Positions 35,022 to 42,939 of a stretch of DNA of 64,000 bases are shown in pieces. Position 1 is the stretch's first letter. Every line of letters begins with the position of its first letter. The translations under genes and the position numbers were made by a program. A model generated the notes under the pieces. It saw only the letters and a program-made list of their open reading frames with translations. It made no database searches and was not told where the DNA came from. The stretch is from the NCBI RefSeq assembly GCF_019429535.1, contig NZ_JAHXZM010000007.1:62001-126000 (forward strand). Direction: 5' to 3'. The DNA is from Sphingomonas citricola. GTDB lineage: Bacteria > Pseudomonadota > Alphaproteobacteria > Sphingomonadales > Sphingomonadaceae.

Positions 35022-35599
35022 CGGGCCGACCCCGCGGGTGCGGGGGAGCCAAACTGGAGGAAAAGACCCAGCAGTCCAGCGAGGGTCGATCCCCGCGGAT
35101 GCGGGGGAGCCCCGTGCACAGGCGATTGATCGCGGCGATAGTGGGGTCGATCCCCGCGGATGCGGGGGAGCCCCAAGCGCTATGAGATGATCGGAACCAA
35201 ATAAGGGTCGATCCCCGCGGATGCGGGGGAGCCATGGCGGCGGTGGCGGTGCGGCCGATCAGGGCGGGTCGATCCCCGCGGATGCGGGGGAGCCGGTGTA
35301 GTACGCCCCCTGTGGCAGCACCCCCAGGGTCGATCCCCGCGGATGCGGGGGAGCCTCCTCGGGCACATCGAGGTCGACGACACCGCCGGGTCGATTTCCG
35401 CGGGTGCGGGGGAGCCCGGTTCGTTGACGACCACCAATCGCGCGAATGGGGTCGATCCCCGCGGGTGCGGGGGAGCCGCCGTCGTTCGATCATGTCATGC
35501 CTCGATCGCGGGTCGATCCCCGCGGGTGCGGGGGAGCCTCCACCCGCGTCGGCGCGCGCGATGCGACGCAGGGTCGATCCCCGCGGGTGCGGGGGAGCC
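35022..35599 (-). CRISPR. Type I-E CRISPR array, 10 repeats, 9 spacers, leader missing
   Basis: Ten 29-bp repeats (starts 35022, 35083, 35144, 35205, 35266, 35327, 35388, 35449, 35510, 35571) alternate with nine spacers of exactly 32 bp. The repeat core is CCCCGCGGATGCGGGG, flanked by GGGTCGAT and GAGCC. The plus strand matches the reverse complement of the E. coli I-E repeat, so crRNAs should be read on the minus strand with a handle ending ATCGACCC. The first repeat on the left is degenerate (GGGCCGAC, one base short), as expected for the trailer end. The leader should then lie right of 35599, but instead a helicase fragment begins at once. Repeats at 35083-35355 carry GGATG in the loop; the rest carry GGGTG; the one at 35388 has a further TC to TT-type change. 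Confidence 0.95.
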
Positions 35600-36473
35600 T
35601 GGGCGACAGCCGCCGCTTCGCCGCCGCGACCTGATCGGTCGACACGCGCGAGGTGAGCTCCACGGGTTCGCCGAGCGCGCGGTCGCTGAACGGCTGGTCG
35701 GCGGGCTCGGCGCGGCGGCGGCGCGTGCCGTAATGCGCCAGCCGGTTGGCGACCTCGTCCTCGACGATGCGGCGCGCGCCGCCTAGTTCGCGCAGCGCGT
35801 TGAAATAGCACAGGGCGGTCAGATAGGCGTCGGTGTCGTCCGCTTGCGCGTGCTCGCCCACGTGCGTCAGCCCCTGTGCCGCGCCCAGCAGCGTGACGAG
35901 CGCCTGGAGGAACACGAGTTTGGGTCCGCGCCCCGCTGCGGCGATCCCGACGTACCAGCGCGCCGGGTCGGCGTCGCTTTCCGCCCGCGTCAGCGCGAAG
36001 AAGCTGTCGCGGCGGTCGATCCCCGGCGGCGGGAAGATGCGCGTGTCGGGGCGGTCGAACAGGCTCATGATCTGGTCGCGCGCGCGGCGCACGGTGGCGG
36101 TCGAGGCGACGATCTTGGGGCGCACGCGCTCCCCGCCGACGTGCCTCGTCGCGAGCGCGTCGATCGCGGCCTCGTACAAACCCGCGATCGTGCCGAGCGG
36201 CCCCGAGATCAGGTGCAGTTCGTCCTGGATGACGAGGTCGGGCGGCGCGAGCCGGTGTCCCCCGTCTAGTGGCCGTCCGATCCCCGGCTCGGCCGCGCCG
36301 TAGAAGCCGGTCGCATCGGCGCGGTCGACGTGGCCGAAGAACGCGCCGGCCTGCCCGACCCAGGGCAATGCCGCGAACTTGTCGACCGTCGCGATCAGGA
36401 AGGCGGGCAGGCGGCGGTAGATCGCCTCGTCGACGGTGACGATCGGCAGCGCGCGGTCACGCGCGGGTGCGGG
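35600..36473 (-). pseudogene. DISARM DrmA-like helicase fragment, truncated at both ends
   Basis: About 291 codons are open on the minus strand without a usable start. The frame begins after a TAA at 36474-36476 with ALPIVTVDEAIYRRLPAFLIATVDKFAALPW. It then has the Walker B-like PPDLVIQDELHLISGPLGTIAGLYEAAIDAL, KIVASTATVRRARDQIMSLF (motif III, SAT-like) and FFNALREL-type helices. It reaches ELTSRVSTDQVAAAKRRLS, just before the expected helicase C-terminal motifs. These are the signature stretches of the DrmA helicase family. The frame then runs into the last CRISPR repeat. Both the N-terminal Walker A half and the C-terminal helicase half are gone. The DrmA assignment comes from motif memory and should be treated as probable. 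Confidence 0.72.
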
Positions 36474-36502
36474 TTACGGTGATCCGGCGGGAGGGGATGT
36501 CG

Positions 36503-39028
36503 ATGACGATCACGCTGAACGGTCCGTGGGCGAAACTGGCGCGCGACGCCGACGGTCGCGTAAACGCGGCATTGCCGCTGGTCGATCACTGCCTCGACGT
36601 CGGAGCGGCGATGGCGGTGGTGGTCGAGGCGTGGCGGCGCCCGCTCGAGGCCGCCGCGGGGCGCGCGCTGACCGCGCAGGATATCGCGCGGCTGTGCGCG
36701 CTGGCGGCGCTTCACGACATCGGCAAGGCGAACCGAGGTTTCCAGGCGCGGATCGACCCCAGGGTGAAGGACAAGGTCGGGCATACCGGTCAGGTCGCGG
36801 CATTGCTCAACCATTCGGGGCTGAGCAGGAGTGACGCGGCCCGCACGTTGCACGCGACGATCCGCGACTGGGGTGCCGGGGATCACTTCGCCGCGGTGAT
36901 GGCGCATCACGGACGACCGCGGCCAGAATTCGGCCCCGCGCCCGGTATCGGCCCGGCGTCGTGGGTCGGGCATGTCGGATATTGGATGCCCGAACGCGGC
37001 ACCGATCCCGCGTCGGATGCCCTCGATGTTCTGAACGTGATCCGCGCGCGCTGGCCGCTGGCGTGGGCGGCGGGGCCCCCGCTGCCGAATGCCCCGCGGT
37101 TGGTTGCGCTGTTCGCCGGGTTGGTGACGCTCGCCGACTGGCTCGGCTCGGACACGCGCCGCCTGCCCGTCGGTGCCCCGCACGGGACCCCGCGCGACGC
37201 GCTGCGCGGTGCTGAGGTCCGCGCGGCGGCGCACGCGCGCGGATTTCTGCCGCTCGGCACGCCGCCGGGCGATTTCACGCACGCGTTCGACTTTCCGCCG
37301 CACCCCTTTCAGACCGAGGCGGCGCGCGACGACCTCGGAGCGGTCGCGCTGATCGAGGCCGAAACCGGCTCGGGCAAGACCGAGGCGGCGTTGTGGCGGT
37401 GGCTCGAACTCAGGCGGCGCGGGCAGGTCGACGGGCTGTTCTTCGCGCTGCCGACGCGTTCGGCTGCGGTGCAGTTGTACACCCGCGTCAATGATATGTT
37501 GAAGCGGGTGTGGCGTGACGACGCGCCCGAGGCGATGCTGGCGGTTCCCGGCTACCTGCGCGCGGGCGACGCCAACGGGCAGGCGCTGCCCGGATACGAG
37601 GTCCGCTGGGACGACGATGCATCGGGGCGACACGCGCCCGACGCGCGTTGGGCAGCGGAGCGGAGCCTGAACTTCCTCGCCGCGCGCGTCGCGGTCGGCA
37701 CGATCGATCAGGCGCTGCTAGGGATCCTGCCGGTCAGGTACGCACTGTTCCGCACGGGCGTGCTGTCGCGCAGCCTGTTGGTCGTCGACGAGGTCCACGC
37801 GTCCGACCATTATATGTCGGCGCTGCTCGCACGATTGCTCGATCACCATGTCGCCGTCGGCGGCCAGGCGCTGCTGCTGTCGGCGACGCTCGGCGCGGCG
37901 GCCCGCGCGCGCTTGCTCGGGACCGCCACGCCACCGCTCGCCGAGGCCGAGGCGCAGCCGTATCCCGCACTGTCGGGCAGTGCTTCGCCACTCCGCGAAG
38001 CCGCGGGCGCGGCGCGCGCGGCGAAGCACGTCACGCTCGAGATTGCCGCGCTGATGCACGACGCCGACGCGGTCGCCGCGCACGCGGTTCAAGCGGCGCG
38101 CGAGGGTGCATCGGTGCTGGTGGTGCGTAACAGCGTCGCCGGCGCAGTGGCGGTGGCGCAGGCGGTGTCTGCTCTCGCGCCCGACGTCGCGTTCCGCGTC
38201 GAGCGCACCGCGACGCTCCACCACGGCCGCTTCGCGCGTGACGACCGCGAACGGCTGGACGACGCGGTAACTGCCGCGTTCGGCAAGGGCCGGCTGGCGC
38301 GCGGGCAGGTGCTGGTCGGCACACAGACGCTGGAACAATCGCTCGACATCGATGCCGACTCCCTCGTCACCGATCTGGCGCCGATCGACGTGCTCCTCCA
38401 GCGGATCGGGCGGCTGCATCGTCACCCGCGCGAGGATCGCGGCGCGTTCGCGCACGCCCGCGTGCTCGTGCTTCGCCCGCCCGAGCGCGACCTGTCGACG
38501 CTGCTCGGCAAGATGAGCGGCGCGCGCCACGGGCTCGGCAGCGTTTACCCCAACGTCGTTCAGCTCGAGGCGACGCTTCGCCTGCTGGAGGGCGCACCCG
38601 AGATCGTCATCCCGCGCGATAATCGCCGGCTGGTCGAACGCGCGCTGCATCCCGAAGCGCTCGCTGCCGTCATCGCGGGCAACCCTGCGTGGCGTAACCA
38701 TGCGAACGAACGCGCGGGCGGCGACCACGCCGCGGCCGAGACGGCGCGGCGCGTCGCGCTCGATCTGTCGCAACCGTTCCGCACGCTGACCTTCGCCGAT
38801 GTCGAGGAGGAGGCAGCGACCCGGCTCGGCGCGCGCGACCTGCTGGTCGATCTGCCCGGGCCGCTCGCCAGCCCGTTCGGGGGCACGATCACGCGCATCG
38901 CGATCCCGCATCACATGGCGCGCGGCATCGGCGCACGAGACGAACCGCAACTGATCAATGCGCGCAGCTTCCAGATCGGAGACAGGCGGTTCGGCTATGA
39001 CCAATGGGGCCTGCGCACGCTTACCTGA
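36503..39028 (+). CDS. cas3: CRISPR-associated helicase/nuclease Cas3
   Basis: An 841-residue Cas3. The N-terminal HD nuclease shows PLVDHCLDVGAAM (His), AALHDIGKANRGFQAR (HD) and VMAHHGRP (paired His), all metal ligands being present. The SF2 helicase follows: ETGSGKTEAAL (Walker A), FFALPTRSAAVQLYTRV (Ia), LLVVDEVHASDHYM (DEVH box), LLLSATLG (III), VGTQTLEQSLDIDADSLVTDLAPIDVLLQRIGRLHRH (V and VI). Length and C-terminal YDQWGLRTL agree with type I-E Cas3, matching the I-E repeats. The ATG at 36503 is chosen because GGGAGGGG lies six bases upstream; GTG 36467 and ATG 36497 are alternatives. No cas8e, cse2, cas7, cas5, cas6e, cas1 or cas2 is present, so interference by this locus alone looks impossible. 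Confidence 0.93.
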   Translation: MTITLNGPWAKLARDADGRVNAALPLVDHCLDVGAAMAVVVEAWRRPLEAAAGRALTAQDIARLCALAALHDIGKANRGFQARIDPRVKDKVGHTGQVAALLNHSGLSRSDAARTLHATIRDWGAGDHFAAVMAHHGRPRPEFGPAPGIGPASWVGHVGYWMPERGTDPASDALDVLNVIRARWPLAWAAGPPLPNAPRLVALFAGLVTLADWLGSDTRRLPVGAPHGTPRDALRGAEVRAAAHARGFLPLGTPPGDFTHAFDFPPHPFQTEAARDDLGAVALIEAETGSGKTEAALWRWLELRRRGQVDGLFFALPTRSAAVQLYTRVNDMLKRVWRDDAPEAMLAVPGYLRAGDANGQALPGYEVRWDDDASGRHAPDARWAAERSLNFLAARVAVGTIDQALLGILPVRYALFRTGVLSRSLLVVDEVHASDHYMSALLARLLDHHVAVGGQALLLSATLGAAARARLLGTATPPLAEAEAQPYPALSGSASPLREAAGAARAAKHVTLEIAALMHDADAVAAHAVQAAREGASVLVVRNSVAGAVAVAQAVSALAPDVAFRVERTATLHHGRFARDDRERLDDAVTAAFGKGRLARGQVLVGTQTLEQSLDIDADSLVTDLAPIDVLLQRIGRLHRHPREDRGAFAHARVLVLRPPERDLSTLLGKMSGARHGLGSVYPNVVQLEATLRLLEGAPEIVIPRDNRRLVERALHPEALAAVIAGNPAWRNHANERAGGDHAAAETARRVALDLSQPFRTLTFADVEEEAATRLGARDLLVDLPGPLASPFGGTITRIAIPHHMARGIGARDEPQLINARSFQIGDRRFGYDQWGLRTLT

Positions 39029-39055
39029 CGCCGCGGCTTGTGGCATCGCGCGCCG

Positions 39056-39742
39056 ATGACGATCAGCGATCAATGGCAGGTCAGCGTCACCACGCACGGC
39101 AGTGAGGAACAGCCCGTCGTCGTGATCGACGCGTTCGCGCCCGACCCGCACGGGCTGCGCGAGGATGCGACGTTTCTCGCCTTCACGCGGATCGGCGACC
39201 ATTATCCCGGCGTCCGCGCGATCATGCCCGAGGCGGTGCTGCGCCCCTTCGTCGCGGCGCTCGCGCCCGTTGCGCGTGACGTGTTCGGGTTATCCGATCT
39301 GAGCGTCGTGGACAGTTTCTACTCGGTCGTGACCACGCCGCCTGACGCGCTGGCGCCGATCCAGCGGCTGCCGCATTTCGACGAAGTGTCGCCGACCCGG
39401 CTCGCGCTGCTCCATTATCTGTCGCGCGACGAGGCGAGCGGCACCGCTTTCTATCGTCAGCGCTCGACCGGCTACGAATCGGTCGATGCCGCACGCCTGC
39501 CCGCCTATCGCGCGGCGCTGGCCGAGGATCTGACGCGCCACGGGATGCCGGGCGAGGGGTATATCGGCGCCAAATCGCCCGTGTTCGAGCAGGTCGCGCG
39601 GCACGGCGGCCGCTTCAACCGCGCGATCCTCTACCGGTCCAACACGCTCCACTGCGCCGACATTCCAGCGGGCATGTCGTTCAGCGCCGACCCCTACGAC
39701 GGGCGGTTGACGGTCAACACCTTCCTCGACGCGCGCGGTTGA
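39056..39742 (+). CDS. DUF6445 family protein
   Basis: A 228-residue protein of the DUF6445 type. It begins VVVIDAFAPDPHGLREDA, contains YPGVRAIMPEAVL and the HFD segment in QRLPHFDEVSPTRLALLHYLS, and ends with a second histidine in YRSNTLHCADIPAGMSFSADPYDGRLTVNTF. The HxD...H spacing and surrounding strands resemble the double-stranded beta-helix of 2-oxoglutarate/Fe(II) oxygenases, which is an inference. Members are regularly found beside TonB-dependent receptors and tryptophan-halogenase homologues, exactly as here. The ATG at 39056 is preferred over an in-frame start at 39038. It opens the alpha-glucan cluster. Confidence 0.8.
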   Translation: MTISDQWQVSVTTHGSEEQPVVVIDAFAPDPHGLREDATFLAFTRIGDHYPGVRAIMPEAVLRPFVAALAPVARDVFGLSDLSVVDSFYSVVTTPPDALAPIQRLPHFDEVSPTRLALLHYLSRDEASGTAFYRQRSTGYESVDAARLPAYRAALAEDLTRHGMPGEGYIGAKSPVFEQVARHGGRFNRAILYRSNTLHCADIPAGMSFSADPYDGRLTVNTFLDARG

Positions 39743-39799
39743 TCGCGCGAATGTGACATCGCTGCCACAGCGGAGACGATCAGCGCGCTCGCATGCGGC

Positions 39800-39811
39800 T
39801 GAATACGTATG
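39800..39811. promoter_or_regulatory. Palindromic operator candidate TGAATACGTATG, copy 1
   Basis: TGAATACGTATG, with the perfect palindrome ATACGTAT at 39803-39810, lies about 105 bases upstream of the TonB-dependent receptor. The identical 12-mer occurs between the lacI gene and the alpha-amylase. The CG-centred palindrome is the usual shape of LacI-family operators, so this is probably the site of the cluster's LacI regulator. Confidence 0.6.
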
Positions 39812-39915
39812 TGGCTTTCTTGTGACTACGACCCCATCGGGCCTAACCCACCGTCATCACGCCGGATAAGCACCTCGCACGCGTCGTGCGGAGGTGTGGC
39901 TTGGGGGAGGTTACG

Positions 39916-42831
39916 TTGTCCAATTCGCATCACCTGTCGTTTTCCGCGCGCGCCCAGCTCGGGCTGCGCGCCAGTGCGCTGACCATCGCGGGCGTCATGC
40001 TGCTCGGCAGCGGCACCGCCTTCGCGCAGGAAACGCCGCCCGACCCCAACGCGCCGACCGCGAACCCGACGGGCGCGATCACCGCGACGCAGGCGACCCC
40101 GCCCGCCGATCCCACCCCGGATGCCAACGCCAACCCCGATCCCACCACGACGGGCGTAGGTGAGGGCACCGACATCGTCGTCACCGGCATCCGCGCCGGC
40201 CTCGCCAAGTCGGCGGACATCAAGCGCCGCTCGACGCTGATCGTCGACTCGGTCTCCGCCGAGGACGTGGGCAAGCTGCCCGACGTGTCGATCGCCGACT
40301 CGCTCGCACGTATCCCGGGCGTCACCGCGCAGCGCCTCGAGGGTCGCGACCAGCGCCTGTCGATCCGCGGCCTCGGCCCCGATTTCTCGACCACGCTGCT
40401 GAACGGCCGCGAGCAGGTAACCGTCGGGGACAACCGCGGCGTTGAATACGACCAGTATCCCTCGGAATTCTTCCGCAACGTCAACGTCTACAAGTCGGCC
40501 GACGCGTCGCTGATCGCGGCGGGCATCTCGGGCACGGTCGACCTGCGCATGCTGCGCCCGCTCGACCAGTCGCAGCGCGTCTTCGCGATCAACGCGCGCG
40601 GGCAGATGAACGGCATCGACAACCTCAACCCCGAGCTGTCGCGCTACGGTTATCGCGGCTCGGCGACCTACGTCGACAAGTTCGCCGACGACACGTTCGG
40701 CATCGCGATCGGCGTGTCGGGCACGCAGGCGCCAACGCAGAACGAGCGCTACAATGCGTGGGGCTATGCCGGCACGGGCACCGCGGCCGACCCGTACGTG
40801 CTCGGCGGCGCGAAGCCCTATGTCCAGTCGAACGAGCTGAAGCGCTACGGCGCGGTCGCGACGCTCGAGTGGCAGCCGTCGGACAATTTCCACTCGACCT
40901 TCGACGCGCTGTATTCGAACTTCAAGGAAACGCAGTATCTGCGCGGGATCGAATTCCCGCTCGGCTTCTCCGATCCGGTGCGCAGCGGCATCACCGTCAA
41001 TAACGGTTTCGCGACGACCACGACGTTCACCAACGTCTACGCGGTGCAGCGCAACGACTTTAACCAGCGCAAGGCGGACAACATCTCGCTCGGCTGGAAC
41101 AACGATTTCAAGATCGGCGAGACGACGCACTTCAACGTCGACGCGAGCTGGAGCCGCGCGACCCGCACCGACTTCCTGCTGGAAACGAACACCGGCACCG
41201 GCTTCGCGAAGGGCGGCGTGGCCGACACGGTCACGGTCACGCAGAACGGCAACGGCACCTATTCGTTCAAGCCGACGCTCGACTACACCAACACCAACAT
41301 CTTCAAGCTGACCGACCCGCAGGGCTGGGGCAACAACGGCACGCAGCAGGTCGTCCAGTCGGGCTTCCTCAACCGGCCGAAGTTCAAGGACGACCTGAAG
41401 TCGCTGCGCGCCAGCCTGAACGGCGAGTTCGAGGGCAGCGTCGTCAAGGGCTGGGAAGTTGGCGCCAACTACAGCCAGCGCGAGAAGACCAGCGCGTTCG
41501 CGTCCTACTTCCTGTGCCCGAAGGGTGCGGGCACCAACTGCACCGTCGCGAGCGGCACGCCCAAGGTGGCGAACGTTCCGGCCGAAGCGCAGCTGGGCAG
41601 CAACATTCCGCTGACCTACCTCGGCATCCCGGCGATGCTGACGCTCAACCCGCTGTACCTGTACAACAACTCGCTCAACGCGGCGTTCGATGGGCGTCCG
41701 GGGTCGCTGGTGCGCGACAACACCGTGACCGAGAAGGTGTACACGGGCTATGCCAAGCTGAACTTCGACGGCGACGTCAGTGGCAAGGCGATGAAGGGCG
41801 CGCTGGGCGTCCAGGTGATCCACACCGATCAGAATTCGGACGGCCAGATCGCGGGCCTCGTCGGTGGCGTGGTCACGATCTCGCCCGCCAACGATACGGT
41901 GCGCTACACCCGCGTGCTGCCGTCGGCGACCTTCTCGGTCGAACTGGTCGACGGCGGGTACGTGAAGCTCGGTGCGTCGCAGACGATGGTGCGCCCGCGT
42001 CTCGACCAGGAGCGGATCACGCAGGACGTCAGCATCAACCCGGGCAACATCGGCGTGCGGCCGTTCGCGGCCAATCCGGTGTTCAGCTCGAACGGCGGCA
42101 ACGTCGGCCTGCGTCCGTATCAGTCGACCAACATGGACGTGTCGTTCGAGAAGTATTTCGGCAGCGGCGGCGGCTATGTCGCGCTGTCGGGTTACTTCAA
42201 GCACCTGACCGACTTCGTGAACCCCGCGACCGTGATCCCGTTCGACTTCACGCCGCTGCTCAGCTCGCTGACCGCCGCGCAGCAGCAGCAGGTCATCGCC
42301 AACGGTCAGCAGATCGGTACGATCAGCCGCCCGGACAACTCGGGCCGCGGTGAGATCCTGGGTGCGGAGGCGACGCTGTCGCTGCCGTTCCGCATGATCA
42401 CCCCCGCGCTCGACGGCTTCGGCGCGTTCGTGACGGGCAACTACACCGACTCGACGATCCGTTACGCCAACAACCCGGCGCCGATCACGCTGCCCGGCCT
42501 GTCCGACTGGACCGGCAGCGGCACGATCTATTTCGAGAAGTGGGGTTTCCAGGCGCGCGCCAACTACCGCTACCGCTCGTCGTTCCTCGCCGAGGTCGCG
42601 GGTCTGTCAGCCAACCCGACGTTCCGCACCGCGAAGGAGGAAGCGATCCTCGATGCGCAGATCGGCTACGAGTTCCAGGACGGCCCGCTGCGCGGTCTGT
42701 CGATCCTGGCGCAGGGCAAGAACCTGACCGATCGTCCGTTCATCACCTACAACACGGGCGATAAGCGCCAGGTGATCGACTATCAGCGCTACGGCCGCGA
42801 TTACTACGTCGGGATCAGCTACAAGTTCTAA
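39916..42831 (+). CDS. TonB-dependent receptor (alpha-glucan uptake)
   Basis: A 971-residue outer-membrane receptor of the Xanthomonas/Caulobacter type. TTG at 39916 is the chosen start: GGGGGAGG lies about five bases upstream and the signal peptide (LRASALTIAGVMLLGSGTAFAQ) then has a normal lead. After a Pro/Asn-rich linker come a TonB box-like GTDIVVTGIRAGLAKSADIKRR and the plug (VSAEDVGKLPDVSIADSLARIPGVTAQRLEGRDQRLSIRGLGPDFSTTLLNGREQ). A barrel follows, ending YYVGISYKF with terminal Phe. By position in a GH13/GH97 cluster with a LacI regulator it probably imports maltodextrins; the ligand is inferred. A palindromic operator candidate lies upstream and a terminator follows. Confidence 0.93.
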   Translation: MSNSHHLSFSARAQLGLRASALTIAGVMLLGSGTAFAQETPPDPNAPTANPTGAITATQATPPADPTPDANANPDPTTTGVGEGTDIVVTGIRAGLAKSADIKRRSTLIVDSVSAEDVGKLPDVSIADSLARIPGVTAQRLEGRDQRLSIRGLGPDFSTTLLNGREQVTVGDNRGVEYDQYPSEFFRNVNVYKSADASLIAAGISGTVDLRMLRPLDQSQRVFAINARGQMNGIDNLNPELSRYGYRGSATYVDKFADDTFGIAIGVSGTQAPTQNERYNAWGYAGTGTAADPYVLGGAKPYVQSNELKRYGAVATLEWQPSDNFHSTFDALYSNFKETQYLRGIEFPLGFSDPVRSGITVNNGFATTTTFTNVYAVQRNDFNQRKADNISLGWNNDFKIGETTHFNVDASWSRATRTDFLLETNTGTGFAKGGVADTVTVTQNGNGTYSFKPTLDYTNTNIFKLTDPQGWGNNGTQQVVQSGFLNRPKFKDDLKSLRASLNGEFEGSVVKGWEVGANYSQREKTSAFASYFLCPKGAGTNCTVASGTPKVANVPAEAQLGSNIPLTYLGIPAMLTLNPLYLYNNSLNAAFDGRPGSLVRDNTVTEKVYTGYAKLNFDGDVSGKAMKGALGVQVIHTDQNSDGQIAGLVGGVVTISPANDTVRYTRVLPSATFSVELVDGGYVKLGASQTMVRPRLDQERITQDVSINPGNIGVRPFAANPVFSSNGGNVGLRPYQSTNMDVSFEKYFGSGGGYVALSGYFKHLTDFVNPATVIPFDFTPLLSSLTAAQQQQVIANGQQIGTISRPDNSGRGEILGAEATLSLPFRMITPALDGFGAFVTGNYTDSTIRYANNPAPITLPGLSDWTGSGTIYFEKWGFQARANYRYRSSFLAEVAGLSANPTFRTAKEEAILDAQIGYEFQDGPLRGLSILAQGKNLTDRPFITYNTGDKRQVIDYQRYGRDYYVGISYKF

Positions 42832-42869
42832 TCGTTGCCGATGTGATCCGATGATCCTCGCATGAAACT

Positions 42870-42906
42870 GGCCGCCGACGTCACCCGACGCCGGCGGCCT
42901 TCTCTT
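42870..42906 (+). terminator. Terminator-like hairpin after the TonB receptor
   Basis: GGCCGCCG (42870-42877) pairs with CGGCGGCC (42892-42899), followed by TTCTCTTT. It lies 39 bases after the receptor stop and may attenuate readthrough into the halogenase-like gene. Confidence 0.6.
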
Positions 42907-42939
42907 TGAAGTGCGCATGGGCGCGGGGTAGAAGGTGGC

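Noticed and set aside
34954..35811. Open frames across the CRISPR array encoding repeated RIRGDRP-like or PRVRGS-like units
   Set aside because: The repetition comes from the CRISPR repeats, whose 61-base period plus 32-base spacers makes periodic nonsense peptides; they are not a repeat protein.
36395..37633. A 412-codon minus-strand frame opposite the start of cas3
   Set aside because: Its low-complexity Arg/Pro-rich translation has no motif, while the plus strand has full HD and helicase motifs of Cas3.
39826..42204. A 792-codon open frame on the minus strand opposite the TonB-dependent receptor
   Set aside because: It is an Arg/Val/Asp/Gly-rich, family-free translation of the antisense of a clear receptor; such long antisense frames are common in GC-rich DNA with strong third-position bias.
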